A stretch of DNA of 26,867 bases from Onthomorpha sp937906975 (GCA_045614605.1 JAZLDH010000004.1:1-26867), one strand, 5' to 3'; shown: positions 1 through 8,314, counted from the stretch's first letter. Notes: generated by a model from the sequence alone, not told the origin. A program made the numbers and translations.

Positions 1-99
1 TCCGTATTTGTCCGCTACCTTGGTTCCTATTGTTTCAAAGATCATATCCTCCCGCAACTTCGCCTCGAATCTCGCTCCCTCTCTTCCGTTTTGGGATTG
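1..99 (-). other. Probable rRNA operon leader (5' part, runs off left edge)
   Basis: This is transcribed leftward from the promoter at 100-130. It is noticeably more GC-rich than the flanking DNA, contains no plausible CDS, and holds the boxA-like string TGATCTTTGAAA (minus strand, 44 down to 33). A CTTTGA-containing element of this kind is typical of sequence preceding 16S and 23S genes in Bacteroidota, and it resembles the NusB/NusE-binding boxA of rRNA antitermination complexes. I infer a 16S leader whose gene lies beyond position 1. The mature 16S start is not in the window, so another stable RNA or a protein leader remains possible. Confidence 0.5.
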
Positions 100-130
100 C
101 AAAAGTACTACCTTTTTCTTTACTACCAAA
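100..130 (-). promoter_or_regulatory. Strong Bacteroidota promoter (-33/-7), likely rrn
   Basis: On the minus strand, TTTG (130-127) is followed by exactly 19 nt and then TACTTTTG (107-100). This is a full match to the Bacteroides consensus TTTG-N19-TAnnTTTG. The DNA upstream of it (131-250) is extremely T-rich on the plus strand, hence A-rich on the transcribed side, as expected for an UP-like element. Predicted start near 94-97. Confidence 0.7.
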
Positions 131-468
131 CTTTTTTTAACATTTTTTTCGTTTAGTTTCGCTAACTTACTGATTTTACGTGAGATTATTTTTCTAAATA
201 TTTTATTATTTTTTTTCTTTTTATACTCGTTTTTTTGGGTTTTGTAGCGTTTTTTTTTGGTTTTTGATGCTTTCTTTTGTTTAGTGTGTGTTATTTTTTA
301 GTTTTGGGGCTTATTTTTTCTTTATATATATGTTATGTCTTAGGTTATTTTGATTTTTCTTTGCTTTTTTATTTTTTTTCTTTGCTTTTTTATTTTTTTT
401 CTTTGCTTTTTTATTTTTTTTCTTTGCTTTTTTGCGCGTTTTCTTAGGGTTTTTTATTGATAGTTATT
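131..468. other. T-rich intergenic region
   Basis: No credible gene is seen here. The stretch is dominated by T-runs on the plus strand and contains the 21-bp tandem repeat at 359-433. It separates the end of the transglycosylase gene from the promoter at 100-130. I see no GC-rich hairpin that would end the transglycosylase transcript; the repeat array is the only candidate 3' element. Confidence 0.6.
359..433. repeat. 21-bp tandem repeat, about 3.6 copies
   Basis: The units start at 359, 380, 401 and 422. Each begins CTTTGC, followed by a T6 run, an A and a T8 run. The full copies are identical, and the fourth breaks off into GCGCG. The 21-bp period equals two helical turns. The same CTTTG-every-21-bp pattern recurs at 8444-8511 and 15456-15481. 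Confidence 0.85.
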
Positions 469-2040
469 TTATTTTACTCTCAGCACTTGCCCTATACTTA
501 TTCTAGCGGCTTGTTTTCTTGTCATATTATTTAGTTTACAGATTTGGTCTATGGTAACTCCATATTTCTGTGCAATCTTTGCTACGGTATCGCCTTTTCT
601 GACTTTATGATTTACTCTATGTTGTTCTGGCTTTTTACCTGTTATATTTTCTTTTATTTCTTCAGCAGAGGTTTGTGTGTTGATTGCTTCGTTTTCGGAA
701 GATACTATTGGGGTTTCGGTATTAAAGCTTGATGGAGTTTGACTCTCTTCTGTTTTTGTTTCTTTTCGATAGGCTTCTTTTTTATGTATTGTTAACAAGT
801 CTCCTATTCTTAGATATTTTCTTTTGCTTGCTTTTTTGTTCCACGATTTTAATTCTTTTACGCTTACTCCATAGCGTTTTGCAATTGAGCCCCAATTTTC
901 GTTTTTACGTATTTTGTGATATACTACTCTATCTCTATATTCTATTTCTCCATTTGCTATTTGTCCGTTCTTTACTCTGCCTTCTCCAAAGTATTCTTCT
1001 TTTTTGAAATTAGATATACTATCTTCTAAGGTTATGAAATCACTAATACGAGATAAAGGAAGTGTAATGCTATATTTGTCTTGAGTTCCAAGAATTACAT
1101 CTCTCTTATATTGAGGATTCATTTCTCTTAATTGATCTATGGATATATTCATCACTTCTTCCACTTGTTTGAAGTGAATATCTTGGTTGAGCATCACTGT
1201 GTCGGCAAGAAGTGATAAAGGTCTTGAAATAGATTCTACTTCTATGCCATGTTCTTTATAATATGTCATTGCATATACAGCTGCTATGTAAGCTGGAACA
1301 TATCCTCTTGTTTCTCTTGGAAGGAAGTCATACATTCCCCAAAAGGTTTCTTTACCTGAACGGCGTATTGCTTTGTTTACATTTCCTGGTCCACAGTTGT
1401 AGGCTGCTAATGCTAAGGTCCAATCACCATATATTCTATATAGGTCTTTCAAATAGCGAGCTGCTGCCATAGTTGCTTTAATTGGGTCTCGTCTATCATC
1501 AACATAAGAGTTTATTCTAAGATCATAGGTTCTTCCTGTGGAGTGCATAAATTGCCAAAGCCCTGTTGCACCTACTCTTGATACGGCTGTTGGATTTAAA
1601 GCAGATTCTATTATTACAAGGTATTTCAATTCTTCTGGCACGCCTGCTCTATCTAAAATGTCTTCAAAGATTGGGAAGTAGTATTTACTAAGTCCTAACA
1701 TTACTCCTACTCTATCTCCTATTTTATCTACATAATATACAATGTGAGAACGTACCTTATCATTATAGGTCAATTCTATTGCAGAAGGAATTCTTCTTAA
1801 TCTTTTTGCAATTACACTATCTGGCAAATCTGCTGCTTTCACTCGCTCTGGATTTGCCTTAACAGAAGGATTGAATCTTTGCTTTATCAATTTAGCATTT
1901 TGTTTCATGGAATATTTTTGCAACAAGCTATCGTAATTCCTTTCAAATTGAGTATAGATTTCGGAATTATCTACTTCTTGTGCCGACAATGGAATGCTAA
2001 AAAGCATTGCTAATATAATGTATAGTAACTTATTTCTCAT
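469..2040 (-). CDS. mltD: Lytic murein transglycosylase with two LysM domains (MltD-like)
   Basis: This is a periplasmic or outer-membrane enzyme that cleaves the glycan strand of peptidoglycan to leave 1,6-anhydro-MurNAc ends. Of the 523 residues, 1-20 form a signal peptide (hydrophobic core, ending LSA before Gln21). An SLT domain spans about 115-245, with the catalytic Glu145 in VIIESALNP, then GLWQFM and AAYNCGPGNV, all hallmarks of family 1 transglycosylases. Two LysM peptidoglycan-binding modules follow, at about 374-420 and 477-523, separated by a Ser/Thr/Glu-rich linker. The domain order matches MltD. The gene is divergent from the nucleotidyltransferase at 2165, and downstream lies only T-rich repeat DNA. 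A TAATTTTA string upstream of the start is a weak promoter candidate. Confidence 0.93.
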   Translation of the reverse strand: MRNKLLYIILAMLFSIPLSAQEVDNSEIYTQFERNYDSLLQKYSMKQNAKLIKQRFNPSVKANPERVKAADLPDSVIAKRLRRIPSAIELTYNDKVRSHIVYYVDKIGDRVGVMLGLSKYYFPIFEDILDRAGVPEELKYLVIIESALNPTAVSRVGATGLWQFMHSTGRTYDLRINSYVDDRRDPIKATMAAARYLKDLYRIYGDWTLALAAYNCGPGNVNKAIRRSGKETFWGMYDFLPRETRGYVPAYIAAVYAMTYYKEHGIEVESISRPLSLLADTVMLNQDIHFKQVEEVMNISIDQLREMNPQYKRDVILGTQDKYSITLPLSRISDFITLEDSISNFKKEEYFGEGRVKNGQIANGEIEYRDRVVYHKIRKNENWGSIAKRYGVSVKELKSWNKKASKRKYLRIGDLLTIHKKEAYRKETKTEESQTPSSFNTETPIVSSENEAINTQTSAEEIKENITGKKPEQHRVNHKVRKGDTVAKIAQKYGVTIDQICKLNNMTRKQAARISIGQVLRVK

Positions 2041-2111
2041 AATCTGATAAAAAAATGAGGTGTAAAATTACAAAAAAATAAGAAACCGAGAATAATTCTG
2101 CTAATTTTTCT

Positions 2112-2119
2112 TAATTTTG
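2112..2119 (+). promoter_or_regulatory. Candidate -7 element for the 2165-4817 operon
   Basis: TAATTTTG matches TAnnTTTG and sits about 45 nt before the start at 2165. No TTTG is found at the expected -33 distance, so this is only a half match. It lies in the 124-bp divergent spacer with the transglycosylase gene. Confidence 0.4.
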
Positions 2120-2164
2120 TAGTCTGATAGTTAATTTTTTTATGTATTACAAAAAGATGAAATT

Positions 2165-3190
2165 ATGAAAATAGTAATTCCTATGGCGGGTATGGGAAAA
2201 AGATTACGCCCTCATACATTAGTAACGCCAAAACCATTGATAGAATTAGCAGGTAAACCAATCGTTCAACACTTGTGCGAAGATATAAGAGAAGTTGTTG
2301 GAGAAGAAATAGAAGAAATTGGTTTCATAATTGGAGATTTCGGAAAAGAAGTAGAAAACAACCTATTAAAAATAGCAGAACAATTAGGTACAAAAGGCAA
2401 GATTTACTATCAAAAAGAGCCTCTTGGAACTGCACATGCTATTCTTTGTGCGAAGGAAAGCCTTTCAGGAAAAGTAACAGTAGCTTTTGCAGATACACTT
2501 TTTGATGCAGGCTTTACATTGGAAACAAACGAAGATGGAATTATTTGGACACACAAAGTAGAAGACCCAAGTGCATTTGGCGTTGTGAAGAAAAACGCTG
2601 ACGAAACAATATGCGGATTTGTAGAAAAACCAAAAGAGTTTGTAAGCAACGAAGCTATAATTGGTATTTACTATTTCAAAGATGGAGAAAATCTTAGAAA
2701 CGAACTTCAATATTTAATAGATAACAACATCACAAAATCTGGAGAATATCAATTAACAGACGCTCTTCAAAATATGCTTGACAAGGGATTGAAGTTTAAA
2801 ACAAACGATGTGAAAGAATGGTTAGACTGTGGAAATCCTGCGGCAACGGTTGAAACTTGCGGAAGAGTGTTAGAGTTGAAGACAACAGAGCGTGGGTGTT
2901 ATGAATTAGCAGAAGAATTATTGGATGAATACGTTATAGAAGACAATACTTTGATTATTCAACCTGTTTATATAGGAAAAGGAGCAGTAATTAAAAACTC
3001 TATCATAGGACCACGTGTTAGCATAGGAGAAAACTGTAAAATAAACAACTCTTGCGTAAAAGACTCTATGGTAGGCAAAGAAACCGTAATAGAAAACGCT
3101 ATTTTGAAAAATAGTATGATAGGTTCATTTGCAAAAATAGAAAACAAAGAACAAGAATTGAACTTAGGAGATTATAGTTGTATAAATTAA
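2165..3190 (+). CDS. Sugar-phosphate nucleotidyltransferase with left-handed beta-helix tail
   Basis: This transfers a nucleotidyl group from an NTP to a sugar 1-phosphate, making activated sugars for envelope polysaccharides. The N-terminal 240 residues are a Rossmann-like NTP_transferase domain with the signature PMAGMGKRLRPHT followed by PKPLIELAGKP (residues 6-32), plus the EKP motif near residue 157. Residues about 262-325 show hexapeptide-like periodicity (IGKGAVIKNSIIGPRVSIGE and onward), a left-handed beta-helix that usually mediates oligomerisation or a second acyltransferase-like site. At 341 residues it resembles RmlA/GlmU-type enzymes, but the sugar and nucleotide cannot be read from motifs, so no symbol is given. 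It is followed after 7 nt by the TPR lipoprotein, so the two are probably cotranscribed. Confidence 0.88.
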   Translation: MKIVIPMAGMGKRLRPHTLVTPKPLIELAGKPIVQHLCEDIREVVGEEIEEIGFIIGDFGKEVENNLLKIAEQLGTKGKIYYQKEPLGTAHAILCAKESLSGKVTVAFADTLFDAGFTLETNEDGIIWTHKVEDPSAFGVVKKNADETICGFVEKPKEFVSNEAIIGIYYFKDGENLRNELQYLIDNNITKSGEYQLTDALQNMLDKGLKFKTNDVKEWLDCGNPAATVETCGRVLELKTTERGCYELAEELLDEYVIEDNTLIIQPVYIGKGAVIKNSIIGPRVSIGENCKINNSCVKDSMVGKETVIENAILKNSMIGSFAKIENKEQELNLGDYSCIN

Positions 3191-3197
3191 TTAACAG

Positions 3198-4817
3198 ATG
3201 AAAAGTAGCGGCATCATATTAACATTATTGTCTATAATTATTTGCTTATATTCTTGTAAAAATCAAGAAAAAGCAATTAAGCAACCTAATGATAACGACA
3301 TTAAAGTGGCACAAATGGTTATTGATGCCGCTACTCAACGTGAAATTGGTAATATAGAAACAGCCTCTTCTATATATAAAGAAATCATTAAACAACAACC
3401 CGAAAATTCACTTGTGTATTACCAACTCTCTTCCATAAATTATGAACAACGAAACATAGCAACAGCCATTGAATACAACTTAAAAGCAATAGAATTAAAT
3501 CCAAAAAATCATTGGTATCGCACTCAATTAGCCGAAATCTATCTTCAAACAAAACAAATCGAAAAAGCGGCAGAGCAATATCGTGCTATAATAGATTTAC
3601 AGCCAAATGTAACAGAATATTATATGGAATTGGCGGGCATTTACGCAGATGCCAATATGTTTGATAAAGCAATAGAGATTATAAACTTGCTTGAAAAAAG
3701 ACAAGGTGTGAATGAATATTGCTCAATGTCGAAATACAGAATCTATAAACAATTAAGAAAACAAGAAAAAGCCATAAAAGAAATAGAAAACCTTTGCAAA
3801 GAATATCCAAGCAACATATCATATCTATCAACCTTAGCACAAAATTACTTATCAAAAGGAGAAGACAAAAAAGCCTTAAACCTTATGAAAAAAGTAGAAG
3901 AAATAGATTCTAATAACATAGAAAACATAGTTGCTTTATTAGAACTCTATTACAAAAAAGGCGATAGAGAATCCGCAGAAGTCTATATAGATAAACTATG
4001 TAGGAATACGCAAATGAATTTTGAAGAAAAAAATGGATTAATCCTAACTCTATATCAAGAAACAGTAGATGAAGACCCACAAACTCTAAAAAACTATATG
4101 AATCACTTGGAAACAATGTCAAAAATGTATCCAGAAGAAGGACGTTTGTGGCAGTTTCTTTCTATTGTTTATATGAGAACATTCAGAATGGCAGATGCCT
4201 ACATAGCATGTAAAAAAGCAGTAGAATATGGAGTGAACGACTTGGATTTATTCAAAAACTGCGTAATAGTTCAACAAATAAACGATAACCCAAAAGAAAT
4301 AATCGAAACTTGTGATAAAGCTTTGAAATACTACCCACGAGAAATTATTTTCTATATCGTAAAAGGACATAATCTAAATGCGATAGGCGAATACACCTCT
4401 GCGATAGAAGTATTTGAAAAAGGCTTTAAACTAAAACCAAAACAAAACGATCATTTAATAGACCTTTACAATGGTTTAGCAGAGGCACATTACAGAACAA
4501 AAAACTATGAGAAAGCATGGAATTTCTTTGAAAAAGTTTTAGAAATATCTCCAAACGATTTTCCAACTTTAAACAATTATGCTTATTATCTTTGCATAGA
4601 AAAGATAAATCTTGACAAAGCAGAAGAAATGTCAAAGAAAACCTACGATGCAGAAAGCGAAAACATAACTTTTGCTGACACTTACGCTTGGATTCTTTAC
4701 ACAAGAGGAGAACACCTTAAAGCAAAAGAAGTTTTAGACAAGTTTTTAGATTCAAAAGATAATTGGAGTGCAACCGTACAAGGGCATTACGAGGAAATTT
4801 TAAAAGCTATAAAATAA
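3198..4817 (+). CDS. TPR-repeat lipoprotein
   Basis: This 539-residue protein starts with a lipoprotein signal peptide ending in the lipobox LYSC, giving lipidated Cys20. The rest is almost entirely tetratricopeptide-like helical hairpins with recurring A-x-x-x-Y and L-x-P/N patterns, for example at about 55-88, 89-122, 123-155, and again near the C-terminus around 425-500. Such proteins act as envelope scaffolds; the partner is unknown. The gene is 7 nt after the nucleotidyltransferase. Its last 11 bp overlap tail to tail with tsaE on the other strand, so the 3' ends of the two transcripts must overlap. Family certain, function not assigned. Confidence 0.88.
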   Translation: MKSSGIILTLLSIIICLYSCKNQEKAIKQPNDNDIKVAQMVIDAATQREIGNIETASSIYKEIIKQQPENSLVYYQLSSINYEQRNIATAIEYNLKAIELNPKNHWYRTQLAEIYLQTKQIEKAAEQYRAIIDLQPNVTEYYMELAGIYADANMFDKAIEIINLLEKRQGVNEYCSMSKYRIYKQLRKQEKAIKEIENLCKEYPSNISYLSTLAQNYLSKGEDKKALNLMKKVEEIDSNNIENIVALLELYYKKGDRESAEVYIDKLCRNTQMNFEEKNGLILTLYQETVDEDPQTLKNYMNHLETMSKMYPEEGRLWQFLSIVYMRTFRMADAYIACKKAVEYGVNDLDLFKNCVIVQQINDNPKEIIETCDKALKYYPREIIFYIVKGHNLNAIGEYTSAIEVFEKGFKLKPKQNDHLIDLYNGLAEAHYRTKNYEKAWNFFEKVLEISPNDFPTLNNYAYYLCIEKINLDKAEEMSKKTYDAESENITFADTYAWILYTRGEHLKAKEVLDKFLDSKDNWSATVQGHYEEILKAIK

Positions 4818-5241
4818 CCTCATCATCAACGGTTATTACCCTTGTTTGATTTTCCATTACCTCTATTTTGATTTCTGTCATATCATCAGGTAAAAGCGGA
4901 AGAATGTTTTCACACCATTCCATAAAGCAATAGTTTCCGCTATAAATATAGTCATCAAATCCTATATCTACCGCTTCTTGAAGATTTTTTATCCTATAAA
5001 AATCGAAATGATAAATAGTGCCTGCCTTTTCTGAATAATATTCATTTACTATTGCGAAAGTTGGCGAACAAACATTGTCCTCTACTTCTAAAACCTTACA
5101 CAAAGATTTTGTAAGTGTAGTTTTCCCTGCCCCCATTTGCCCATTCAAAGAAAAATGTCTTGCATTTGGAAAATCCTTTAAAATACTTTTTGCAACCTCA
5201 TCAATACAAGACAAGTCTGTAAGCGTATATTGTTTTTTCAT
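4807..5241 (-). CDS. tsaE: tRNA t6A biosynthesis ATPase TsaE
   Basis: TsaE is the P-loop ATPase partner of TsaB and TsaD in making N6-threonylcarbamoyladenosine at position 37 of ANN-decoding tRNAs. The protein has the typical short length (144 residues). Walker A is GQMGAGKTT (34-42). The conserved SPTFAIVNEY segment lies at about 59-68, HFDFYRI at about 78-84, and MEWCENI (107-113) takes the place of the usual VEWPE motif. It starts 6 nt after the stop of porX and is probably cotranscribed with it. The 3' end overlaps the TPR lipoprotein gene by 11 bp. Confidence 0.95.
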   Translation of the reverse strand: MKKQYTLTDLSCIDEVAKSILKDFPNARHFSLNGQMGAGKTTLTKSLCKVLEVEDNVCSPTFAIVNEYYSEKAGTIYHFDFYRIKNLQEAVDIGFDDYIYSGNYCFMEWCENILPLLPDDMTEIKIEVMENQTRVITVDDEVIL

Positions 5242-5247
5242 TTCTTT

Positions 5248-6798
5248 CTATTTGTTTGTCAATTTTATGAAAGGAATCATAATTTCTTCCATTGAAATAC
5301 CTCCATGTTGGAAGGTATTCATATAATATTGTACATAATGATTGTAATTTGTAGGATATGCAAAGAAATCATTAGAACGAGCAAAGATATATGGAGAAGA
5401 AATATGTAGTCTTGGCAAGAAAATATCCTCAGGATTCTTTACATCAAACACTTCCTTAGGATTATAATCCATAAGTTTACCAACCTTATATCTTAAATTA
5501 ACAGAAGCATCTTTTGTTGAACGAATTTTTATAGGATTGTTTATCTTTACTGAGCCGTGGTCAGTTGTTATGAAAATATTTACCTTCTTGGAACTTAAAA
5601 ATTTTATGACTTCCAAAAGCGGTGAGTGTTCAAACCAAGTTTTTGTTACACTTCTATATGCTTTTTCGTCCTCTGCCAATTCTCTAACTAAGGCAGAATC
5701 TGTCCTTGCATGAGAAAGCATATCTATAAAGTTGTAAACAATTATATTTAATTTGTTTTGTAAAAGGTTTGGTAAGTTATCTATCATCTTCTTACCATAA
5801 TTCATATTCAAAACCTTATGATAAGAAGTCTTTATATTGAGATTATGTCTTGTAAGATTCTTTTGGAAAAATATGTATTCGTTTTGGTTTTTCATTCCTT
5901 CTTCATCTTCATCTATCCACAAATCTGGATAGGTTTTCTTTATTTCCGAAGGCATTAATCCCGACAAAAGTGCATTGCGAGCATATTGAGTAGTAGTTGG
6001 AATTATGCTATAATAAATATCTTCGTTTTCTACTCTGAAATATTGTTCAATCTGCGTTTGCAATGCCTTCCATTGGTCAAAGCGAAAGTTGTCTATGATA
6101 ATCAAAAAGTTAGACTTGTCATCTTTTTTCAAAGCGGGAAATAATTTTTCCTTTAAAAGCGTATGAGAAAGCAAAGGAATATTTTCGTTTTTCTTTACAA
6201 TCCAATCCACATAGTTTTGTTGGTAATATTTTGAGAACTGATTATTCGCCTCTTGCTTTTGTTGCTTTAAGATTTCAAACAATCCCACATCATTAGATTC
6301 GGCAAGGGTCAATTCCCAATATACTAATTTTTTATAGAGCTCTATCCACTCTTGCCAATCTAAACGCTCTTGTAATTTCATTCCTATTTGACGAAACTCT
6401 TGCTGATAACTCATTGTTGATTTCTCGCTCACAAGACGTTTTGTCTCTAAATGTTTTTTCAAAGTAAGTAAGATTTGATTTGGATTTACGGGTTTGATAA
6501 GATAATCCGAAATCTTCGAGCCAATAGCCTGTTCCATAATCTGCTCTTCCTCACTCTTTGTAATCATTATTATAGGAAGTGCAGGATAACGCTCCTTAAT
6601 GATATTCAAAACCTCTAAGCCCGAAAGCCCAGGCATATTCTCATCTAAAAAAACTATATCAATATTTTCTTCTGACAAAATATCCAAAGCCTCATTACCA
6701 TCTATTGCAAGCGAAAAGGCGTAACCCTTCGTTTCAAGAAAGAGAACGTATGGCTTTAATAAGTCAATTTCATCATCTACCCAAAGAATCTTAACCAT
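5248..6798 (-). CDS. porX: PorX-type response regulator with PglZ/alkaline phosphatase-like effector domain
   Basis: PorX works with the histidine kinase PorY to control type IX secretion genes in Bacteroidota, and its PglZ domain is a zinc-dependent phosphodiesterase acting on small nucleotides (established for the family). The receiver domain covers residues 1-120, with acidic Asp8/Asp9, phospho-acceptor Asp52 in FLDENMPG, Thr80 and Lys102. A helical linker follows (about 120-215). The effector domain carries alkaline-phosphatase superfamily metal-site residues: Asp236 (IIIDNFRFD), the PTTTQYARN stretch around 267-275, Asp359 and His363 (NFIDMLSHARTD), Asp413-His414 (TTDHGS) and His498 (QHGG). 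All key residues seem intact at 516 residues. No PorY or T9SS machinery gene is in the window, but a T9SS-type cargo is encoded at 17897. Confidence 0.92.
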   Translation of the reverse strand: MVKILWVDDEIDLLKPYVLFLETKGYAFSLAIDGNEALDILSEENIDIVFLDENMPGLSGLEVLNIIKERYPALPIIMITKSEEEQIMEQAIGSKISDYLIKPVNPNQILLTLKKHLETKRLVSEKSTMSYQQEFRQIGMKLQERLDWQEWIELYKKLVYWELTLAESNDVGLFEILKQQKQEANNQFSKYYQQNYVDWIVKKNENIPLLSHTLLKEKLFPALKKDDKSNFLIIIDNFRFDQWKALQTQIEQYFRVENEDIYYSIIPTTTQYARNALLSGLMPSEIKKTYPDLWIDEDEEGMKNQNEYIFFQKNLTRHNLNIKTSYHKVLNMNYGKKMIDNLPNLLQNKLNIIVYNFIDMLSHARTDSALVRELAEDEKAYRSVTKTWFEHSPLLEVIKFLSSKKVNIFITTDHGSVKINNPIKIRSTKDASVNLRYKVGKLMDYNPKEVFDVKNPEDIFLPRLHISSPYIFARSNDFFAYPTNYNHYVQYYMNTFQHGGISMEEIMIPFIKLTNK

Positions 6799-6868
6799 AT
6801 TCCAATACTTTAAAATATAGAATTAGAACGTTACTTTATGGGATTTTGTTATAAAAATATCAAGAAAA

Positions 6869-7789
6869 CTATTTAATAAAATTAGCTATTGCACTCTCAT
6901 CTATATTGATAGACTTGTACAAATCAACAACCTTTCCATTATCCAAAAGCACGATAATAGGTTGTCGTCCCTTTGTTGCAGAAAGGAAAAGCAAAGGAGG
7001 GACTTTACTTGTTGGCAATAATTCAGCACCCGTTTCTTTATAAAAAACATCTATGCTTTCGGGTTTCCCCCAAAACAAAATAGCAAATTTTTCTTTCTCT
7101 AACTTATGACGCTTTATCATCACGTCTAATTTAATTGCTGTACGTTTACAGTGTTTACAACCCGTAGAATAAAGACACAAAACCTTCTTTCCTTCTTTTA
7201 GATTCATACTTTGAACACTATCCAAGCCCAAAAGCATTTCAAAACTTTCCATATTCAACTCTGCCTGTTTGCCATAAAGTTTATGAACTATCACATCAGG
7301 AGGTCTTACTATGAAAGAGGTTGCAAGAGGCAAGAGTAAACAACCTGCAAGAATGAATTTTGCAAATTTTGTTTTCCAACCCTTTTCAAAAAACAAGCCT
7401 ACGGAAAGTGCAAGCAAGATAAGATTTTTTACTATCGTTTGAGAATCTGATAAGATAAGCACCTCTCCAAAGCAATGACAATTCTCCGCATCTACCTCAA
7501 AGAAAAGGGGTTTCAATAAGACATATATCGTAAAGAAAGCAAGGCTTCCAACTGTCAGCCAACGCGATAGTTTAGGATAAATGCCAAGAATTAACATCAA
7601 TCCTAAACATGCCTCACAAGAAATAAGGATTCTTGTAAGAAAATTAGTAAGATTCCAAGAAAATAACTCATGTTCAAATACGAACATATCGAATGCTTCT
7701 ATTGAGATATACTTTGTAACCGCAGAAGCAACGAAAACTAAACCAATAATTATTCTTAGTATTACTAAGCCTATTTTCTTGAAATCCAT
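6869..7789 (-). CDS. DoxX/MauE-like membrane protein with C-terminal thioredoxin-like CxxC
   Basis: This 306-residue inner-membrane protein has about five hydrophobic helices (roughly 8-26, 50-70, 76-94, 119-134, 142-160). Between helices 3 and 4 lies CHCFG (104, 106), the cysteine pair typical of MauE/DoxX redox proteins. A soluble C-terminal part from about 165 contains STGCKHCK, i.e. Cys211-x-x-Cys214 in a thioredoxin-like setting, though nearby sequence diverges from classical thioredoxins. It resembles the family I recall NCBI naming after BT_3928 (from memory, unchecked). The likely role is moving electrons across the membrane to extracytoplasmic thiols (inference). It begins 6 nt after a cysteine-rich mini-lipoprotein and is probably translated from the same mRNA. 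Confidence 0.8.
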   Translation of the reverse strand: MDFKKIGLVILRIIIGLVFVASAVTKYISIEAFDMFVFEHELFSWNLTNFLTRILISCEACLGLMLILGIYPKLSRWLTVGSLAFFTIYVLLKPLFFEVDAENCHCFGEVLILSDSQTIVKNLILLALSVGLFFEKGWKTKFAKFILAGCLLLPLATSFIVRPPDVIVHKLYGKQAELNMESFEMLLGLDSVQSMNLKEGKKVLCLYSTGCKHCKRTAIKLDVMIKRHKLEKEKFAILFWGKPESIDVFYKETGAELLPTSKVPPLLFLSATKGRQPIIVLLDNGKVVDLYKSINIDESAIANFIK

Positions 7790-7795
7790 ATTAAA

Positions 7796-7996
7796 CTAAA
7801 TCTCTACGCAACTAAAAGGATTATTTCCGAACTCTGCTTTTTTAGCATCAAACATTATATCAGAGCAACTTCCTGCCCAATCATAATATTGGTATGTTTC
7901 ATTTCCGTATGTACAACTACAATCTGTTGTTTCTGTACATGCTGTAAAAATTGCACAACCCAAAACTACTGATAATACTACTAATATCTTTTTCAT
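7796..7996 (-). CDS. Small cysteine-rich lipoprotein, paralogue of the next gene upstream
   Basis: This 66-residue protein has a lipoprotein signal (MKKILVVLSVVLGCAIFTAC, lipidated Cys20). The mature part is tiny and holds Cys26, Cys28, Cys44 and Cys63, enough for two disulfides. The pattern DCxCT, then GxC, then SCVE is shared with the 80-residue lipoprotein at 8072-8314, so the two are paralogues by local duplication or divergence. It lies 6 nt upstream of the DoxX/thioredoxin-like gene. I see no good promoter between the terminator at 8022-8049 and its start, so it probably depends on read-through. Family unrecognised. Confidence 0.72.
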   Translation of the reverse strand: MKKILVVLSVVLGCAIFTACTETTDCSCTYGNETYQYYDWAGSCSDIMFDAKKAEFGNNPFSCVEI

Positions 7997-8014
7997 TGCT
8001 ATATCGTTTTTATT

Positions 8015-8049
8015 TAAAAAAAAGGAATACTCCTTGAAGAGTATTCCTT
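8015..8049 (-). terminator. Intrinsic terminator between the two mini-lipoprotein genes
   Basis: There is a perfect 11-bp stem, AAGGAATACTC (8022-8032) with GAGTATTCCTT (8039-8049), and a 6-nt loop. On the minus strand it is followed by a run of U from the A-tract at 8015-8021. It lies 22 bp past the stop of the 80-residue lipoprotein gene and would end or attenuate that transcript before the 66-residue paralogue. Confidence 0.85.
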
Positions 8050-8071
8050 AATAATTTCTCTAATCTATGGA

Positions 8072-8314
8072 TTAGCGTTCTACACAGCTTAAAGTTAATC
8101 CTAATTCTTCAGCATCAACCCATTCTTCTGGAAGAGTTAAATCTGCATAAGTAACTTCTTCGCAAGCTCCTACAAATTCTGTTATTGTAGCTGCTTCTTC
8201 AGTGAAGATATCTACTGAAACCATATCAGATGATATTGTACAATCACAATCTGCTTTTTGTTCACAAGCTGCGAAAGCTAAGAAAGCTCCCATTAAAACT
8301 AATACTTTTTTCAT
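8072..8314 (-). CDS. Small acidic cysteine-rich lipoprotein
   Basis: This 80-residue protein has a signal peptide with lipobox FAAC (lipidated Cys17). The mature domain is acidic (about 16 Asp/Glu) and has Cys23, Cys25, Cys51 and Cys77 in the same DCxCT...GxC...SCVE layout as the 66-residue neighbour. It has its own consensus promoter at 8406-8436 and a 5' UTR of about 85 nt with a hairpin at its very start, and it ends at a strong terminator. That layout is typical of an abundantly expressed small envelope protein (inference). Function unknown. Confidence 0.72.
   Translation of the reverse strand: MKKVLVLMGAFLAFAACEQKADCDCTISSDMVSVDIFTEEAATITEFVGACEEVTYADLTLPEEWVDAEELGLTLSCVER

Noticed and set aside
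8..247. 79-residue plus-strand ORF at the left edge
   Set aside because: It is mostly Phe/Leu from T-runs, lies opposite the predicted rrn promoter and leader, and has no recognisable motif.
4813..4837. AATAACC/GGTTATT hairpin at the tsaE-TPR gene junction as a terminator
   Set aside because: Only 7 bp with an 11-nt loop, mostly inside tsaE coding sequence, and no U-run follows on either strand.
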